Made by a program: the position numbers and the translations under genes
From: Aphelidium insulamus
Taxonomy: Eukaryota > Aphelidiomycota > Aphelidea > Aphelidiaceae
Assembly: GCA_036784855.1 (NCBI GenBank)
Contig: JAZDSV010000026.1
Location: 124,001-188,000, forward strand
Reading direction: 5' to 3'
DNA: 64,000 nt
Shown here: positions 52,841 through 63,552 of the stretch, in pieces
Numbering within the stretch: position 1 is the stretch's first letter
Layout of the letters: each line of letters starts with the position of its first letter
The notes under the pieces: generated by a model
What the model was told of the DNA's origin: nothing
The model's input: only the letters and a program-made list of their open reading frames with translations
Database searches by the model: none

Positions 52841-54859
52841 ATGGCGGCTGTACAGCGCGTCGAAGACACCCAAGTCGAAGGCAGTGCAGCAGCTGTTACA
52901 CCCATAATAGTTGTGGAGCCGGCAGGGTGCTGCGCGTGGAGGGCTGGGCGCGATAAAAAACATCCACGATTCCGCCGGAAGAACAAGGTACACCCAGCGC
53001 CAGCGCCTACCACACCGGAAATTGTGGCCACTGCGCCTCTTCAGAACAGTGACCGTGATGCTGCACCCAGGATAACATCGCGGCCCACACTGACAGTGGA
53101 CACGGCGGTGACAGCTACGACGAGGGGCACAAGCAGCACCACCATCAACGCCAACATTCCGGCACTGCAATATCTGAACTCTCCGGCAAGCGCCAGTGTC
53201 CCGCGACAACACACCGTGAACCTGCTGCAGCGTATCTGCAGTTCGGGGCAGCTCCGTGTGTTTATCGGCACGTGGAACATGTACGGCAAGGTATGTGATG
53301 GTGTACATGCACAGAGGGCCTTCAACTGCACGGCTAACGGCGACGTGTCAGCCACCGCCCGACACGCTGGAACCGTTCTTGGCGCGTCCGGTGGCGCGCG
53401 CCACCGACGACCAGCACCACATAATCGCCATCGGGACGCAAGAGTGCGAGCGGAGCATTGAGCGATCCGTGGTCTACCCCTCCAAACAGGTGTGGGTGTC
53501 GTTTCTGTGCGGCTATCTGGCCAGTCGGTACACACTGGTGCGCTCCGAGACCATGGCGGCGTTGCACCTGGCCGTTTTCGTGGTCAAGGAGCTGGCACCG
53601 TATGTCACTGCCACCGAGGGCGCCTCCGTGGCCACCGGCATTGGCAATGTTGTGGGGTACTTCTATATATTTATAAATATATATCTCCACAACCTCTAAT
53701 GCACGCAGCAACAAGGGCGCCGTGTCCATCGGTGTGATGCTGGGCCACTCACGCTCACTGCTCTTTGTGGCCAGCCACTTTACGGCCCATCAGACGCGCG
53801 TCAAGGAGCGCAACAGTGACTTTCACCGGATTCGCCGCGAATTGCCACTGCGAGGACTGCGCAAGCGGCATTCACGCTTCTCACGGCGAGGTCTGTATAT
53901 GCTGTATATGCGATATTATAAATAGTGTATGCTATGTATATATATATATATATATATATATCTTATGCTATGGGACAGGTGGCAAGGGCGCCGATATTAC
54001 AGACAAGTATGACTGCACGTTCTGGTTCGGGGATCTGAACTACCGGGTGAACGGCACACGGAAAATGGTGGACAGTCTGCTGCAGAAGCAAATGTGGGAA
54101 GTTCTCCTGGCCAACGATCAGCTGGCCATTGAGATGCGGCAGGGAAATGTGTTCTCCGGCTTCACCGAGGGCCCCATCCACTTTCCGCCCACGTACAAGT
54201 TTGTTGTGCGCGGCAGTCGGGACGATGGCCGCAGCAGTATAGCCAGTGCCGCCAGTTCACCGGTATCCGGCACCGCCACCGCACTTAAGCGAGAGCCGCG
54301 GTCACCAGAGGCGCGCAGCCGACGCATATCATCCACGTCCGTCGACAGCAACCTTTCCACTTCAAGTTCGACTGAACTCGCAACAGCTGCAACGAATCTT
54401 ACATCTCCTGATGGCCGGGGTCTTAATGCCATCATCACGGACGATGAAACACTCGCTGCGGGAGAGGCCGGCAGATACGGAAACACTATTGATGGCAACG
54501 TGTACGACCCATCAAAGAAGCAGCGGATTCCCAGCTGGACCGACCGCATACTGTACAAGGTTGCCAGTGCGCCGACAACCGGGTCCACGCTGCTCAGTGC
54601 CATTGGGTCCAGCAGCGGACAACCGCCACTCAAGCTGAACCTGGTGGAGTATGGGAGCACGCCGCAGCTCCAGTGTTCCGACCACAAGCCCGTGTACGGC
54701 AAGTTCGCCGCCGACATTGACTGGCATGATATTATTCCGCCGTCCGCACTGAGCCTGGAGCCGCCCAGATCGCACTCTATTGCGCAAATATTTCTGCCTG
54801 CCAGCGTGGTGAACAAGAAAGGGAATGTCGCCGGTCAGGGCCGGTGCACAGTGTCCTGA
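52841..54859 (+). CDS. INPP5E-like inositol 5-phosphatase with CaaX box
   Basis: Exons 52841-53289, 53352-53656, 53709-53890 and 53979-54859. The 5-phosphatase domain begins [10 protein letters not shown], then [67 protein letters not shown] and [11 protein letters not shown]; all catalytic motifs are intact. A Ser/Thr-rich insert of about 90 residues interrupts the domain before [11 protein letters not shown]. The protein ends RCTVS, a CaaX motif (Cys-Thr-Val-Ser) like the one that farnesylates animal INPP5E. INPP5E dephosphorylates PI(4,5)P2/PIP3 in cilia. Intron 3 holds a (TA)n tract. Confidence 0.85.
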
Positions 54860-54920
54860 GTGCAGAAGGTACACCATCTCTAACTATCTATTATATGCGA
54901 AGGTAAATATTGAAAGCGCG

Positions 54921-57900
54921 TCAAGTCCGTTTTGGCGTTTTCCAGCTGTAGAATTCGATGAATACCACGCTGACATTGTCGGTGCTGCCCAGCCGTAGAG
55001 CCTCGTCGACCAGCGCCTCACTGACGCCCTTGGTGCGCTTCCCATTCTTGGACAAGTACTTTTTGACAAATGTCCGCACTTGTGCCGGCGACATGACGTC
55101 CCACAGGCCGTCACAGGCCAGCACAATAAACTCCTCGTCGCCCGTGATATCAAACTCTCGCACGTCAGCCTCGGGGATAATGACTCGGTGTCTAAAGTTG
55201 CCAAATGCGCGGCTCACTGCCACAATTCCATTGACACGCATGATGCCGTTCTCGTCATTCACGAACCCGCCCAACTTTTCAATCCGTGCCTTCTCTGTCT
55301 GCGAGTGGATACATACATTAGTAAATTGTATATAATACAATATCTACCAGAGATCGTTATTACCTCCTGGGCAGGTTTGTGTGGGTGTACCAGTTCGATA
55401 TCGTTGGATTTGGTGTATAGCGTGGCCATGGAGTCGCCGACCCACGCAACGTACATCTTTGTTCCGCGAATAATGATCACAACGCCCGTGCTGCCGGCCG
55501 TGTTGGACAGGTACAGCCGCTCCACATACTCTTTAAGCGCGTCTTGCGTCGTCATAAACGTGTCCACCATTGCCTTCTTGGGATCCTCTTCAAACGTGGC
55601 GCACCGCATGATGTTCATGTGAAGATGTGTCTCGATGTAGGAAGCCACATTAATTCCACCGTGACCGTCATACACTGCATAGTACGATACGGGCTGATCG
55701 GGCTTCTAGTAGTACACACAGTAAGATCAATGAGCATTAGCACTTATGTCATGCAACTACACTCACATTACGATCACACAGCAAGTCCATGTAAGGTATG
55801 TGGATGTGTCGGTCTTCCATGGTGGGCCGGATTCCTTGCTTGGCACAGTACTCGTACCGGGTGCTGACCTTGGGTGCCCCCGTCAGATCGGGCTTGCTAC
55901 GAAAAACAGTTAGATACTTATATACATGATCTTACGATGAACATACGCATCAAAGGAACGAATCTCCTCTTGTAGCGTTGCTTCAATCTTGTCTTCAAAG
56001 TACTTTTTGATTTTGACCAGTTCGTAAAACTCTTTCTCGGGCACTTTGAATGACGGTAATTGGGGCGAGGCGAGGAACTCCTTGACCAGCCGTTTGACTA
56101 GAGATGTGGCGAACCAGTCGGCCACACTCACGCCGGGGTGTGCACTCTGACACTTGAACACGGCGGTGGAGTAGTTGGGGTGACCGTTGATTTCATGTAG
56201 TGCTGTCATCATGCAGACCTTTTCCATGTCGGCCTGGGCGATGGTTTCAGGCTGCGCGAAGCTGAAGGAAAACTGCGGCCGGGGTCTGTGTTAACAACAG
56301 CTACAACTATAAAACTATACATTCACGAACCGGCACCGGTTTGTCTTGCATGAATGAGGCAGGTGTTTCTGACACGGCGCAGACGGCATTCTTCCACGCC
56401 GTCTTCAGCTCCGTCAGCCAATGTTCAATGTTCTTGTCCCCCGAAGGCGCCGTCAGATAGACCGGTTTGGTGCGCCAGGTCATGCGAATGATACTGTGCT
56501 CCGCGCTTTCCCAGCTGATGTCCTGAATGTCTTTGAGGCGCATTTCGCCTGCGATTTCCGGGTCCTTGTCATGCACGGAAGTGATTATACGCGTTGGTTG
56601 CAGCACAAAGTACATTTTTTTGCCACCGCCCTTTTTCTTAAAAATATTAGGTAAATATAGCTACTGATACTAATCGACACTAACCAGCTTGGGCAGAGCG
56701 GATCCTGTCTTTACATAGCCTTCGATAATGGCGCGGTTCTGAGAAAGTTAAATGAGACAATATATGTAAAAATGTCAACCATACAGCATTACGGTCGGCT
56801 ATGGCTTGCGGCGTATTTGCTTGGGCGGCAGCGCGAATCCGCTTGACAGTCAGATCGGCCCATTCAAACAGATTCTTGTTGGTCGCTCCGTGGCGACGCA
56901 CAGCATTGATGAGCTGCTCCTCCAAGCCGAGTCTCAGTATCGGTTTCAGAGAGTTCTGCTCGAAAGTGGCATTGAAGAGCGCCCAGCACGCGGCCTCTTG
57001 CACCTTGACCTTGTCTGCGTGTGTGACCATTACCGCCTTTATCGCCGTATATGTTCCGGCAGTAGCGAACAGCGATGCCGTATCGGCTGTATATGTATAT
57101 GTATATGTATAAAAACATCAATCGATATATAACAGTGTAACGTACAGTGCAGGGCAATATTGCCGAGTGCATAGCAAGACTGCTCTGCGAGCGCCGCGTC
57201 GGAACTGTGCGAGCTGAGGGCGTTGAGCATGAGCATGCCGGCGCGGTCACAGGCCACCTTGCGGAACTGTTCCGTCACGGTCAAGTTGCGCAGCACCCAC
57301 ATGGTCATGGTCATGCAGAGCAGATCCTGCAAACAGATGCTGAATGCCGACACCACGGCGTCGAACAGGCCCGCATCGATCAGCAGCTGCCCGTTCACCT
57401 CGGCGTAGTTGACCAGCGCGTGCATGCCTTCGCGCACAGTCTCGGTGGCGCCTGGATGTTCTCGCATCAGCTTTACAATGTCACACGCGCGCGGTTCGGC
57501 ACCCGAACTGCCGCCCAGCTCCTTGACTACACAAATAGTAAGTGTGTATAACAATACTACACTACATATGTACACAGATACACTACATACACTTGCGCGA
57601 CAGCACGACAAGTACGGCCAGCACGCGGTCAATGCACGGATGGTGCCGATCGGTGGCCACCAGGTTAAACACCTGATCCAGCAGGTCCTTGTGCCAGTGC
57701 AGCTCCGTGGCGCCCTGGAAGGCGGTGGCGGGCGCGTAGTGCGCATACATATCCGTGAGGTAGGTACGCAGTGCGTCGATCTGCCGCGCCGTCATCAGCG
57801 AGTGTTTGAGGCGCAGGGCCTGCAGCAGTTGGGCGGCGTGTGTGGCGCACGGTTCGGCTGCGCTGAACTTTGGCGGCGTGAGCGACTCGTCGGCTGTGAG

Positions 57901-58626
57901 CGGCGTGCCGGTCACGGGGTCCAGCCGCTCGCCGCCCGTGTTCGCCGGGTCTGTCATGGTCACGGTGACTTCGGTGTTGGTGCTGGTGTCGTGGAATGTG
58001 CTGGCCACCGACATGGCACCAGCTGGCATCTGTGACTGTGGACGCGGTGGATGTGCGGTAGTCGTCACGCTGGCCTTGCGCTCCTGCTTGCCGGTCGGGC
58101 CGCTTTCGTCCTTGCCTGCCGTGGCGGCAACGGTTGTTGCTGCGGTGGCGGTGGCAGTGGGCGTGAGTGTCTGGGTGTCCATGGAGTCCAGGGAGGTGGT
58201 ACGTGCGGGCACAGTGGGTGCACCGCCCTCGCCCAGAATGGCGGCGGCAAACCGCGCCACCGAATGGTCAATGGCGGCCGGGTTTTCGCGTCGGGGCACC
58301 ACGGTCGGCGGGTCGGCGCCACTGCCACTCAGATTCGGATCCGTCGGCGAGGTCACTGTCAGTGTCGCCGTCTTTGCCACCGCTGCCATCACCGCCTCGT
58401 CGTCAACGCCATTCGTAGTGGCCAGCTTGTCTGGGGTAGACGCAGGCGTGTCCGCGGCGGCCGTATTACTGTCTGGCTTGTCCTCACTTGAGACAGGCTT
58501 GAGGTCCTTGAGGGCCAATTCGCTGCCTGACCGCGACACATTGTCTGCCACAGTGTCCATGTGCCTGCCGTCGTGCTCGTCCTCTCCAGCCGCGCAAACT
58601 AAGTGCTGCTGGCTGTCGCTACTCAT
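54921..58626 (-). CDS. Armadillo-PH-PP2C fusion protein
   Basis: Exons on the minus strand: 58626-57591, 57526-57146, 57086-56785, 56738-56685, 56636-56331, 56273-55947, 55896-55767, 55705-55364 and 55298-54921; every junction keeps frame. The N-terminal 200 residues are Thr/Ala/Pro-rich. Armadillo-like repeats follow (MHALVNYAEVNGQLLIDAGL, MWVLRNLTVTEQFRKVA, SCYALGNIAL, CWALFNATFEQNSLKPIL). Then a PH domain (IIEGYVKTGSALPKL, KKMYFVLQPTRI, IEHWLTELKTAW). Then PP2C: KQGIRPTMEDRHI, YYAVYDGHGG, MYVAWVGDSMA, VSRAFGN, VLACDGLWDVM and GSTDNVSVVFI, with the metal-binding Asp residues in place. It is a predicted PPM phosphatase tethered by PH and ARM modules; substrates unknown. It could be two genes if the central junctions are wrong. 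Confidence 0.82.
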
Positions 58627-58836
58627 GTGCCGCGACAAATAAGGCCCGAGTGATGTGTGCCCGGGGAAGCTGCGATGGCAACGTGTGTTGCTGAAGTGTT
58701 TGCGTGTCGCAATGCCTGGGACTAACCCGGGTCGGGGCCTGATTGCCCCAGAGCGCGCCCGAACCTTAACATCAGAGCCCGGTGCAGACCTTAACCCACA
58801 TATGTACTAATATACAACACATTTACTCAAATAAAC
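58627..58836. other. Short intergenic region
   Basis: Contains an acccgggtcgggg stretch near 58728 similar to the subterminal repeats of the MULE; otherwise nothing recognised. Confidence 0.35.
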
Positions 58837-59628
58837 TCAGCGAGGCAGCAGAGACCAGGAGCGATAGAAGCCACAATAGGTCAACTGCCAGAACAGCACG
58901 CCTAGCACCACACCCAGCGCCTTCTCGGCGGCCGTATGAAAGTGCAGACTGGTCACCAGCAGCATGGCGGACCACAACATCAGTAGCAGTAGGAGTGCCG
59001 CGGTTAGCCACCACTCCAAACACTGTCTGGCAGTGCCGGCACCCACGGCATTATGCACGCGTAGTATCCGCCGCCACCGCACCTCCTCCGCGATGAACAG
59101 CGACGCGTGGATCAACAGAAAACAGTGGCCAGACACGTCCACCGACTGCCACCGGTGCCCGGCATCCACGCAGCTGGCATGTGTGTATGCCATATCACGC
59201 TCATCCATCGCCACCCGCTCGCCGCTGTGGTCGGTGCAGGCAGCCAGCGGCCAGTGCATCCACACCCGCATCAGCAGCGACTGGCCGAAACACCATTGAG
59301 TCACCGCGCACCAATACCCGCTGGCCAGCACCCAGCGCTGCACCGCCCTCCACATCTGCACACATAGTTAACTGGCATCCGTACATGGGTTGCATGCACC
59401 ACTGTGCCGTACATGGCGACCGGGCCGCGTAGACACCAGCAGGTAGGCAAGCACCGGCACACTGGTCCAGGCCCAGCCCAGCTTGACCAGGTAGCGGTTG
59501 ACGGGATTGCGGCGATCGCGCCAGTAATCGGTGGCCTGCAGCAGCTCGCCGTGGCCCAGCGACGTGAAGAGCGCCACAAGCGTCGCATACGCCGATGCAA
59601 TCACCTTGCGTGCTCCCCTGGCAATCAT
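58837..59628 (-). CDS. SCS3: FIT family lipid-droplet protein (FITM2/SCS3)
   Basis: Exons on the minus strand 59628-59413 and 59355-58837 (GT-AG); about 244 residues. Signature motifs are FGQSLLMRV, SVDVSGHCFLLIHASLFIAE E (first catalytic His) and LHFHTAAEKALGVVLGVLFW (second His, in HFHT), ending QLTYCGFYRSW. Several membrane spans fit an ER protein. FIT proteins are acyl-CoA diphosphatases needed for lipid-droplet budding and ER lipid balance. The N-terminal exon carries a hydrophobic LVALFTSL segment and AWTSVPVLAYLLV. A (TG)n tract lies 5' of the start. Confidence 0.83.
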
Positions 59629-59633
59629 ATTGT

Positions 59634-59720
59634 GTGTGTGTGTGTGTGTGTGTGTCAGTGTCAGTGTTGGTGTCTCTCTTTCTCTCTCTGTGTGTCTCTG
59701 TGTGTGTGCTCCTCTGTGTG
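59634..59720. repeat. (TG)n/(TC)n microsatellite upstream of the FIT gene
   Basis: tgtgtgtgtgtgtgtgtgtg at 59634 followed by cagtgtcagtg and tctctttctctctctgtgtg repeats; it lies between the FIT start and the 3' end of RRP1. Confidence 0.9.
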
Positions 59721-59778
59721 TGTATACTATTACTATTTACTATCATGTATCTCTATTTATTGTAGTGCAGCGGAGAGT

Positions 59779-60833
59779 CTACTTGGCCTTGCGGCAGGCG
59801 CGCTTCAGGTTAGATTTGAGCTTGGCGGCATCAGTTGTGGTGTCATTGGTGCTCGCAGCTGGACGCGCATGGACCGGTGGCAGCAGCTTGTTGAAGCGCA
59901 TTACGCGATTGCTGGCCGCCCATCGCACACGCTTCTCATCACCGCCGGCCGGAGACACATCCACTTCATTTTCATTAGTGTCGGGTGCCGCCTGCTGCAC
60001 CAACACTTCCTTCTTGGAGGCGGCGGCAATGGCCACTGCAGCCTCGCTCTCCACCGACAGCACTTGGAATGTGTCGACTGCCCGTTTGCGCTTTCGCATG
60101 CCATTCATCAGCACTGTGACGGTGGAGTGTTGGTGCTTATGAGATGATCTCGTGGATGGTGCATGCTCTTTAGCTGTCGCGACTGATGGCGATGTTGCGG
60201 TGAGCAGCAATGGGGCAATTGCTGGACATGTCGGTGTCAGTGAGTGCAGCAGCGTGCGGATCCGGAATTCGTTGCTGGATGCCGCACGGCGACTCCACAG
60301 GGCTTCGGCTACGGCGAGCACGTGTTCTTGGGTGCAGGAGGCCGCCAGCACGTCAATGAATCCCGCTTGAATGTTGTTGATGGTGGCCTTGTCTCCAGAC
60401 AGCAGCATCAAGTTGAATATGGGCCGCGATATGGCGACCAGTGTCTGCTTGCTGACGACTGTTGATACATTATTACAGCTGTCATCCGCCTCCTGCTTGC
60501 CACCCGTTGCCTCCAGCAGCAGTGGCAAGTAGTTTTCACACACATAGTACCGCAGTGATCTGGGGGCGGTGGAGTCGGTGCTGCTCGATTAGTGACAAGA
60601 AATTAATTCATACGTTGTACAAATGTACCAGAGTGGACCGCCTTGCAGAATGCTGTTGAATGAGTGAACAAGCTGCGCGTCCCACTCGGCCTCTGCCAGC
60701 GCCTGGAACGATGCGATAATCATCTGCCGCACCAAGTCATAATACTTGTCCATCCTGCAGAAGATAAGGCAATTCTGGTAGCCTTATATATATATAGATA
60801 GTAGCCTTATATACATATTATATACAGTAGCTC

Positions 60834-60865
<32 letters not shown>

Positions 60866-61391
60866 GCAGCCTTATATATATGTATATAGAGAGAACTGCC
60901 AAACAAGACCAACCGCAAATAATCAATGCCATGCCACTCGCGGCAGAGAATGCGCCAGAACGCGTCGCAGTAGCGCAGACTGTCGGCGGCACCGCGCGGG
61001 AACAGCTTCATCACCCCGGCTAGCTGACAGGCCAGCGCGTGCTGCACGTGTGGCTTGTCGCTCATCCACATGCAGTAGAACAGCCCCTTCCACAGCTTGA
61101 GCATGCCCACGTCTGATATAGTCGTCGCAATGGAATTCCCGCTATCTTCCGGCTGCAGTGGCGGCGACGGGTGAGATGTCACGGCGGCCGCCTGTGCCAT
61201 AATCATCTTTTGCAGGATGGCCACGGCATTGTCGCGTTCGCGGCGATCTGGTCAGTGGTCAGTGTACAGTGTTGGCGTGCAAATCGCGCCCGGCAGCACT
61301 CACGGTTGGCGGCCAGTCCCTTGGCCAGTGTTATGTACGAAGCGTCCACGGCCGCGTCCAACAATGCCGACTGCTCCGTGCTTGGTGCCAT
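59779..61391 (-). CDS. RRP1: Rrp1/Nop52-like rRNA processing protein
   Basis: Exons on the minus strand: 61391-61304, 61247-60915, 60754-60629 and 60580-59779; all GT-AG. The N-terminal Nop52 domain reads LAKGLAANHRRERDNAVAIL, then LWKGLFYCMWMSDKPHVQHA, FWRILCREWHGIDYLR and MDKYYDLVRQMIIASFQALA. The C-terminal half is Ala/Ser/Thr-rich with basic nucleolar-type blocks (MRKRKRAVDTFQVLS, KLKSNLKRACRKAK). Rrp1 acts in 27S pre-rRNA processing for the 60S subunit. At the third intron the nearest acceptor gives TGA, so the upstream one (cgagcag) is preferred. Intron 2 contains (TA)n. Confidence 0.85.
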
Positions 61392-62118
61392 TTTGCGCGT
61401 TGGTGATATTCAGAGATTGACTGGCAAGGACTCTTTCTCCAACTTTCAAGCGTCGCATTTCAAATCACGTAATGGATATGATATGTCTATGGCCAGCAGA
61501 GCAATTGAATGGATATTTGTCTCAATTTACTGGCTGCTTATATATATATATAATATATGCTATAAACATTAATAGTCAAAGGCAATTTATTCTGCTATAA
61601 ACAGAGTTGTTGCCGACATTGCTGCCGACATTGCCAGCGCCTTGTTGTCTTCTTCGGCCACTTTGATACCGGTGGAAAGTTTCCAGTGCAGCCGGTGACA
61701 GGCGTGACCCAGTCGGGAGCCATGCCACGGCAAACAAACGCGACCGGGATGGCGGCTTTAGGGTGGCGTTTTCTTTTTGCAACTCTTGAAAACATTCAGC
61801 CGGGTGATCGCCAGTAAATTCAATGACAACCTTTGAGCTTCCGGCCGCTATGTACTCTGCTCATTGTGGCCTCAAGACGGCTATGGCGCTGGCTGGGCGG
61901 CAGTAATGTGACGCTTAAACAACATGATTTATCAACGACCTGTATTTACTTAAAGAACATGGTTCATGACGGCCTGTCAATTAAGCAACAAAGTAAAATG
62001 TTGGCGGCACATAAAAGTCTTGCCGCGGTATTTAAGCTTCTCTGCACTTTCAAGAAAAGAGCGATAAATATTTAGTCCTCTCGCTCACAATAAATACAAT
62101 TGTAAAAGCGCAGCATAA
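61392..62118. other. Intergenic with a MITE-type terminus
   Basis: At 61876-61907 lies acggctatggcgctggct...gggcggcagtaat, the same terminal repeat as in the MITE at 18607-18820, but without a visible partner. Minus-strand fragments next to it (61600-61800; EFTGDHPAECFQELQKENAT LK, and AAIPVAFVC in another frame) vaguely recall the end of a THAP zinc finger. It could be the broken end of a larger DNA transposon. Confidence 0.4.
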
Positions 62119-63224
62119 ATGGTCGTCGAACACGCCCACTCAGCCGCCGAGTTCCAGCAGCGCATGGATGCAGCAGTGGCCGCCAACGTGCTGCTAGTGG
62201 TGGACTTTACCGCCTCGTGCGTACAGCTGCGTATGGTCTACACATTCACACACACTCTTACCGCATATTCAGCTGGTGTGGACCGTGCAAGGCGATTGCG
62301 CCCGTGTTTGAGCAGCTGTCCAACAAGTACGCTGCGTCGGCCAAGTTTGTCAAGGTGGATGTGGACGAGGTGCAGCCGGTGGCACAGGCACACGGTATTT
62401 ATATTCAGCATCGTCACGCATAATGCCGCATTGAACGCCCGCAGGCATATCGGCCATGCCCACGTTTCTGTTTTTTGTGCGCGGCACCAAAGTGGACGAG
62501 CTCCGGGGCGCCAATGCCGGACAGCTTGAGCAGCTGATAAAGAAGCATTCCGCAGGTGGATCATCTCCATCATCCGAGCCGGCCCAGGCCCCATTCGGCA
62601 TTGCCGGTCAGGTAGGTCGCGCTCTCTGTTAGTCTATGTATCCTACAGCAGATGTGACCCAATTCTTTAGGTTTATCTCGATGCAACTGTGCTGAAGTCA
62701 CATGTGGAGTGTCTGAATGAGAGTGCTGAACATCGCGTTGCAAACTTATTTGCGGATGCCGGCAAAGGTTACTTGGCGTCCGACTGCGACGAACAGCTCC
62801 TCATCTCCATCCCGTTCATGCAGCCTGTCAAGGTGGGCTGCTGGTTGCCGGTTGAATGATGTAGTAGTTAATATATGCCAAACAGATTCACTCGATAAAG
62901 TTTACGGCGCCCGAGGGCCTGGCCAACGTCCCCAAGACCATCAAGCTGTTTGCCAACAGAAAGAACCTCGGCTTTGACGAAGCCGACACAATTGAACCGA
63001 CGCAGACAATCGAGTTGACTGCGGCCGACTATGCCGCGGATAGCATCACGGCGCTGCGGTTTGTAAAGTTTCAAAATGTCAACCACTTGTCCATATTTGT
63101 GGTGGACAATGCGGATGGGTCCGATGTGACCGTGCTTGCTGGCATCAAGTTTGTCGGTTCTCCACTGCAGGTGACCAAGGACCTCACGTCGCTAAAAGCC
63201 GATGCGAAAGCTGGTCACGAATAG
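62119..63224 (+). CDS. TXNL1: Thioredoxin-PITH protein (TXNL1)
   Basis: Exons 62119-62216, 62273-62394, 62445-62611, 62671-62832 and 62886-63224. The thioredoxin domain has [20 protein letters not shown] (active CGPC across intron 1), [20 protein letters not shown] and [20 protein letters not shown]. The PITH domain has [64 protein letters not shown] and [14 protein letters not shown]1 is a cytosolic thioredoxin bound to the 26S proteasome (Rpn11). The donor GTGCGT of intron 1 is chosen because it restores SWCGPC. A polyadenylation-like aataaaa follows at about 63269. Confidence 0.95.
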
Positions 63225-63406
63225 TTGTTGTCCAGCCGATGCTGCCGCCTGTCATTATGTACTATGCCAATAAAATGGGATATATGCATGTATTCAATGC
63301 TCTACTGCACCAGACTATGAGAAATGCAACCATATCATAAGATAAGCTCAACACAAAAGTATATTATAAGTATATACATAAGTAAAAGTAAAAAATGCAA
63401 AAATAT

Positions 63407-63477
63407 TCCGCATCGGGGAATTGAACCCCGGCCGTCTCGGTGAGAGCGAGAAATCCTAGCCACTAGACCAATGCGGA
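63407..63477 (-). tRNA. tRNA-Glu (anticodon CTC)
   Basis: On the minus strand the 71-nt sequence starts TCCGCAT and ends ATGCGGA (7-bp acceptor stem). It has A box TGGTCTAGTGG, an anticodon stem TCTCG/CGAGA around loop CTCTCAC (CTC), and T arm GGGGTTCAATTCCCC. There is no intron or encoded CCA. T runs for Pol III termination lie just downstream on the minus strand (about 63390-63403). Confidence 0.96.
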
Positions 63478-63552
63478 TTGATGGATGATGCAAGCTAAAA
63501 AGCACATTGGAATTTTTTGACTGTATTTACAAACTCTAAAAACGGCGCAACT

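Noticed and set aside
58728-58760. Another MULE end (acccgggtcgggg)
   Set aside because: Only the G+C-rich subterminal motif is similar; no agggctccga terminus or target duplication is seen.
61585-61800. An intact THAP-domain gene
   Set aside because: The suggestive pieces lie in different frames and the C2CH zinc ligands cannot be assembled.
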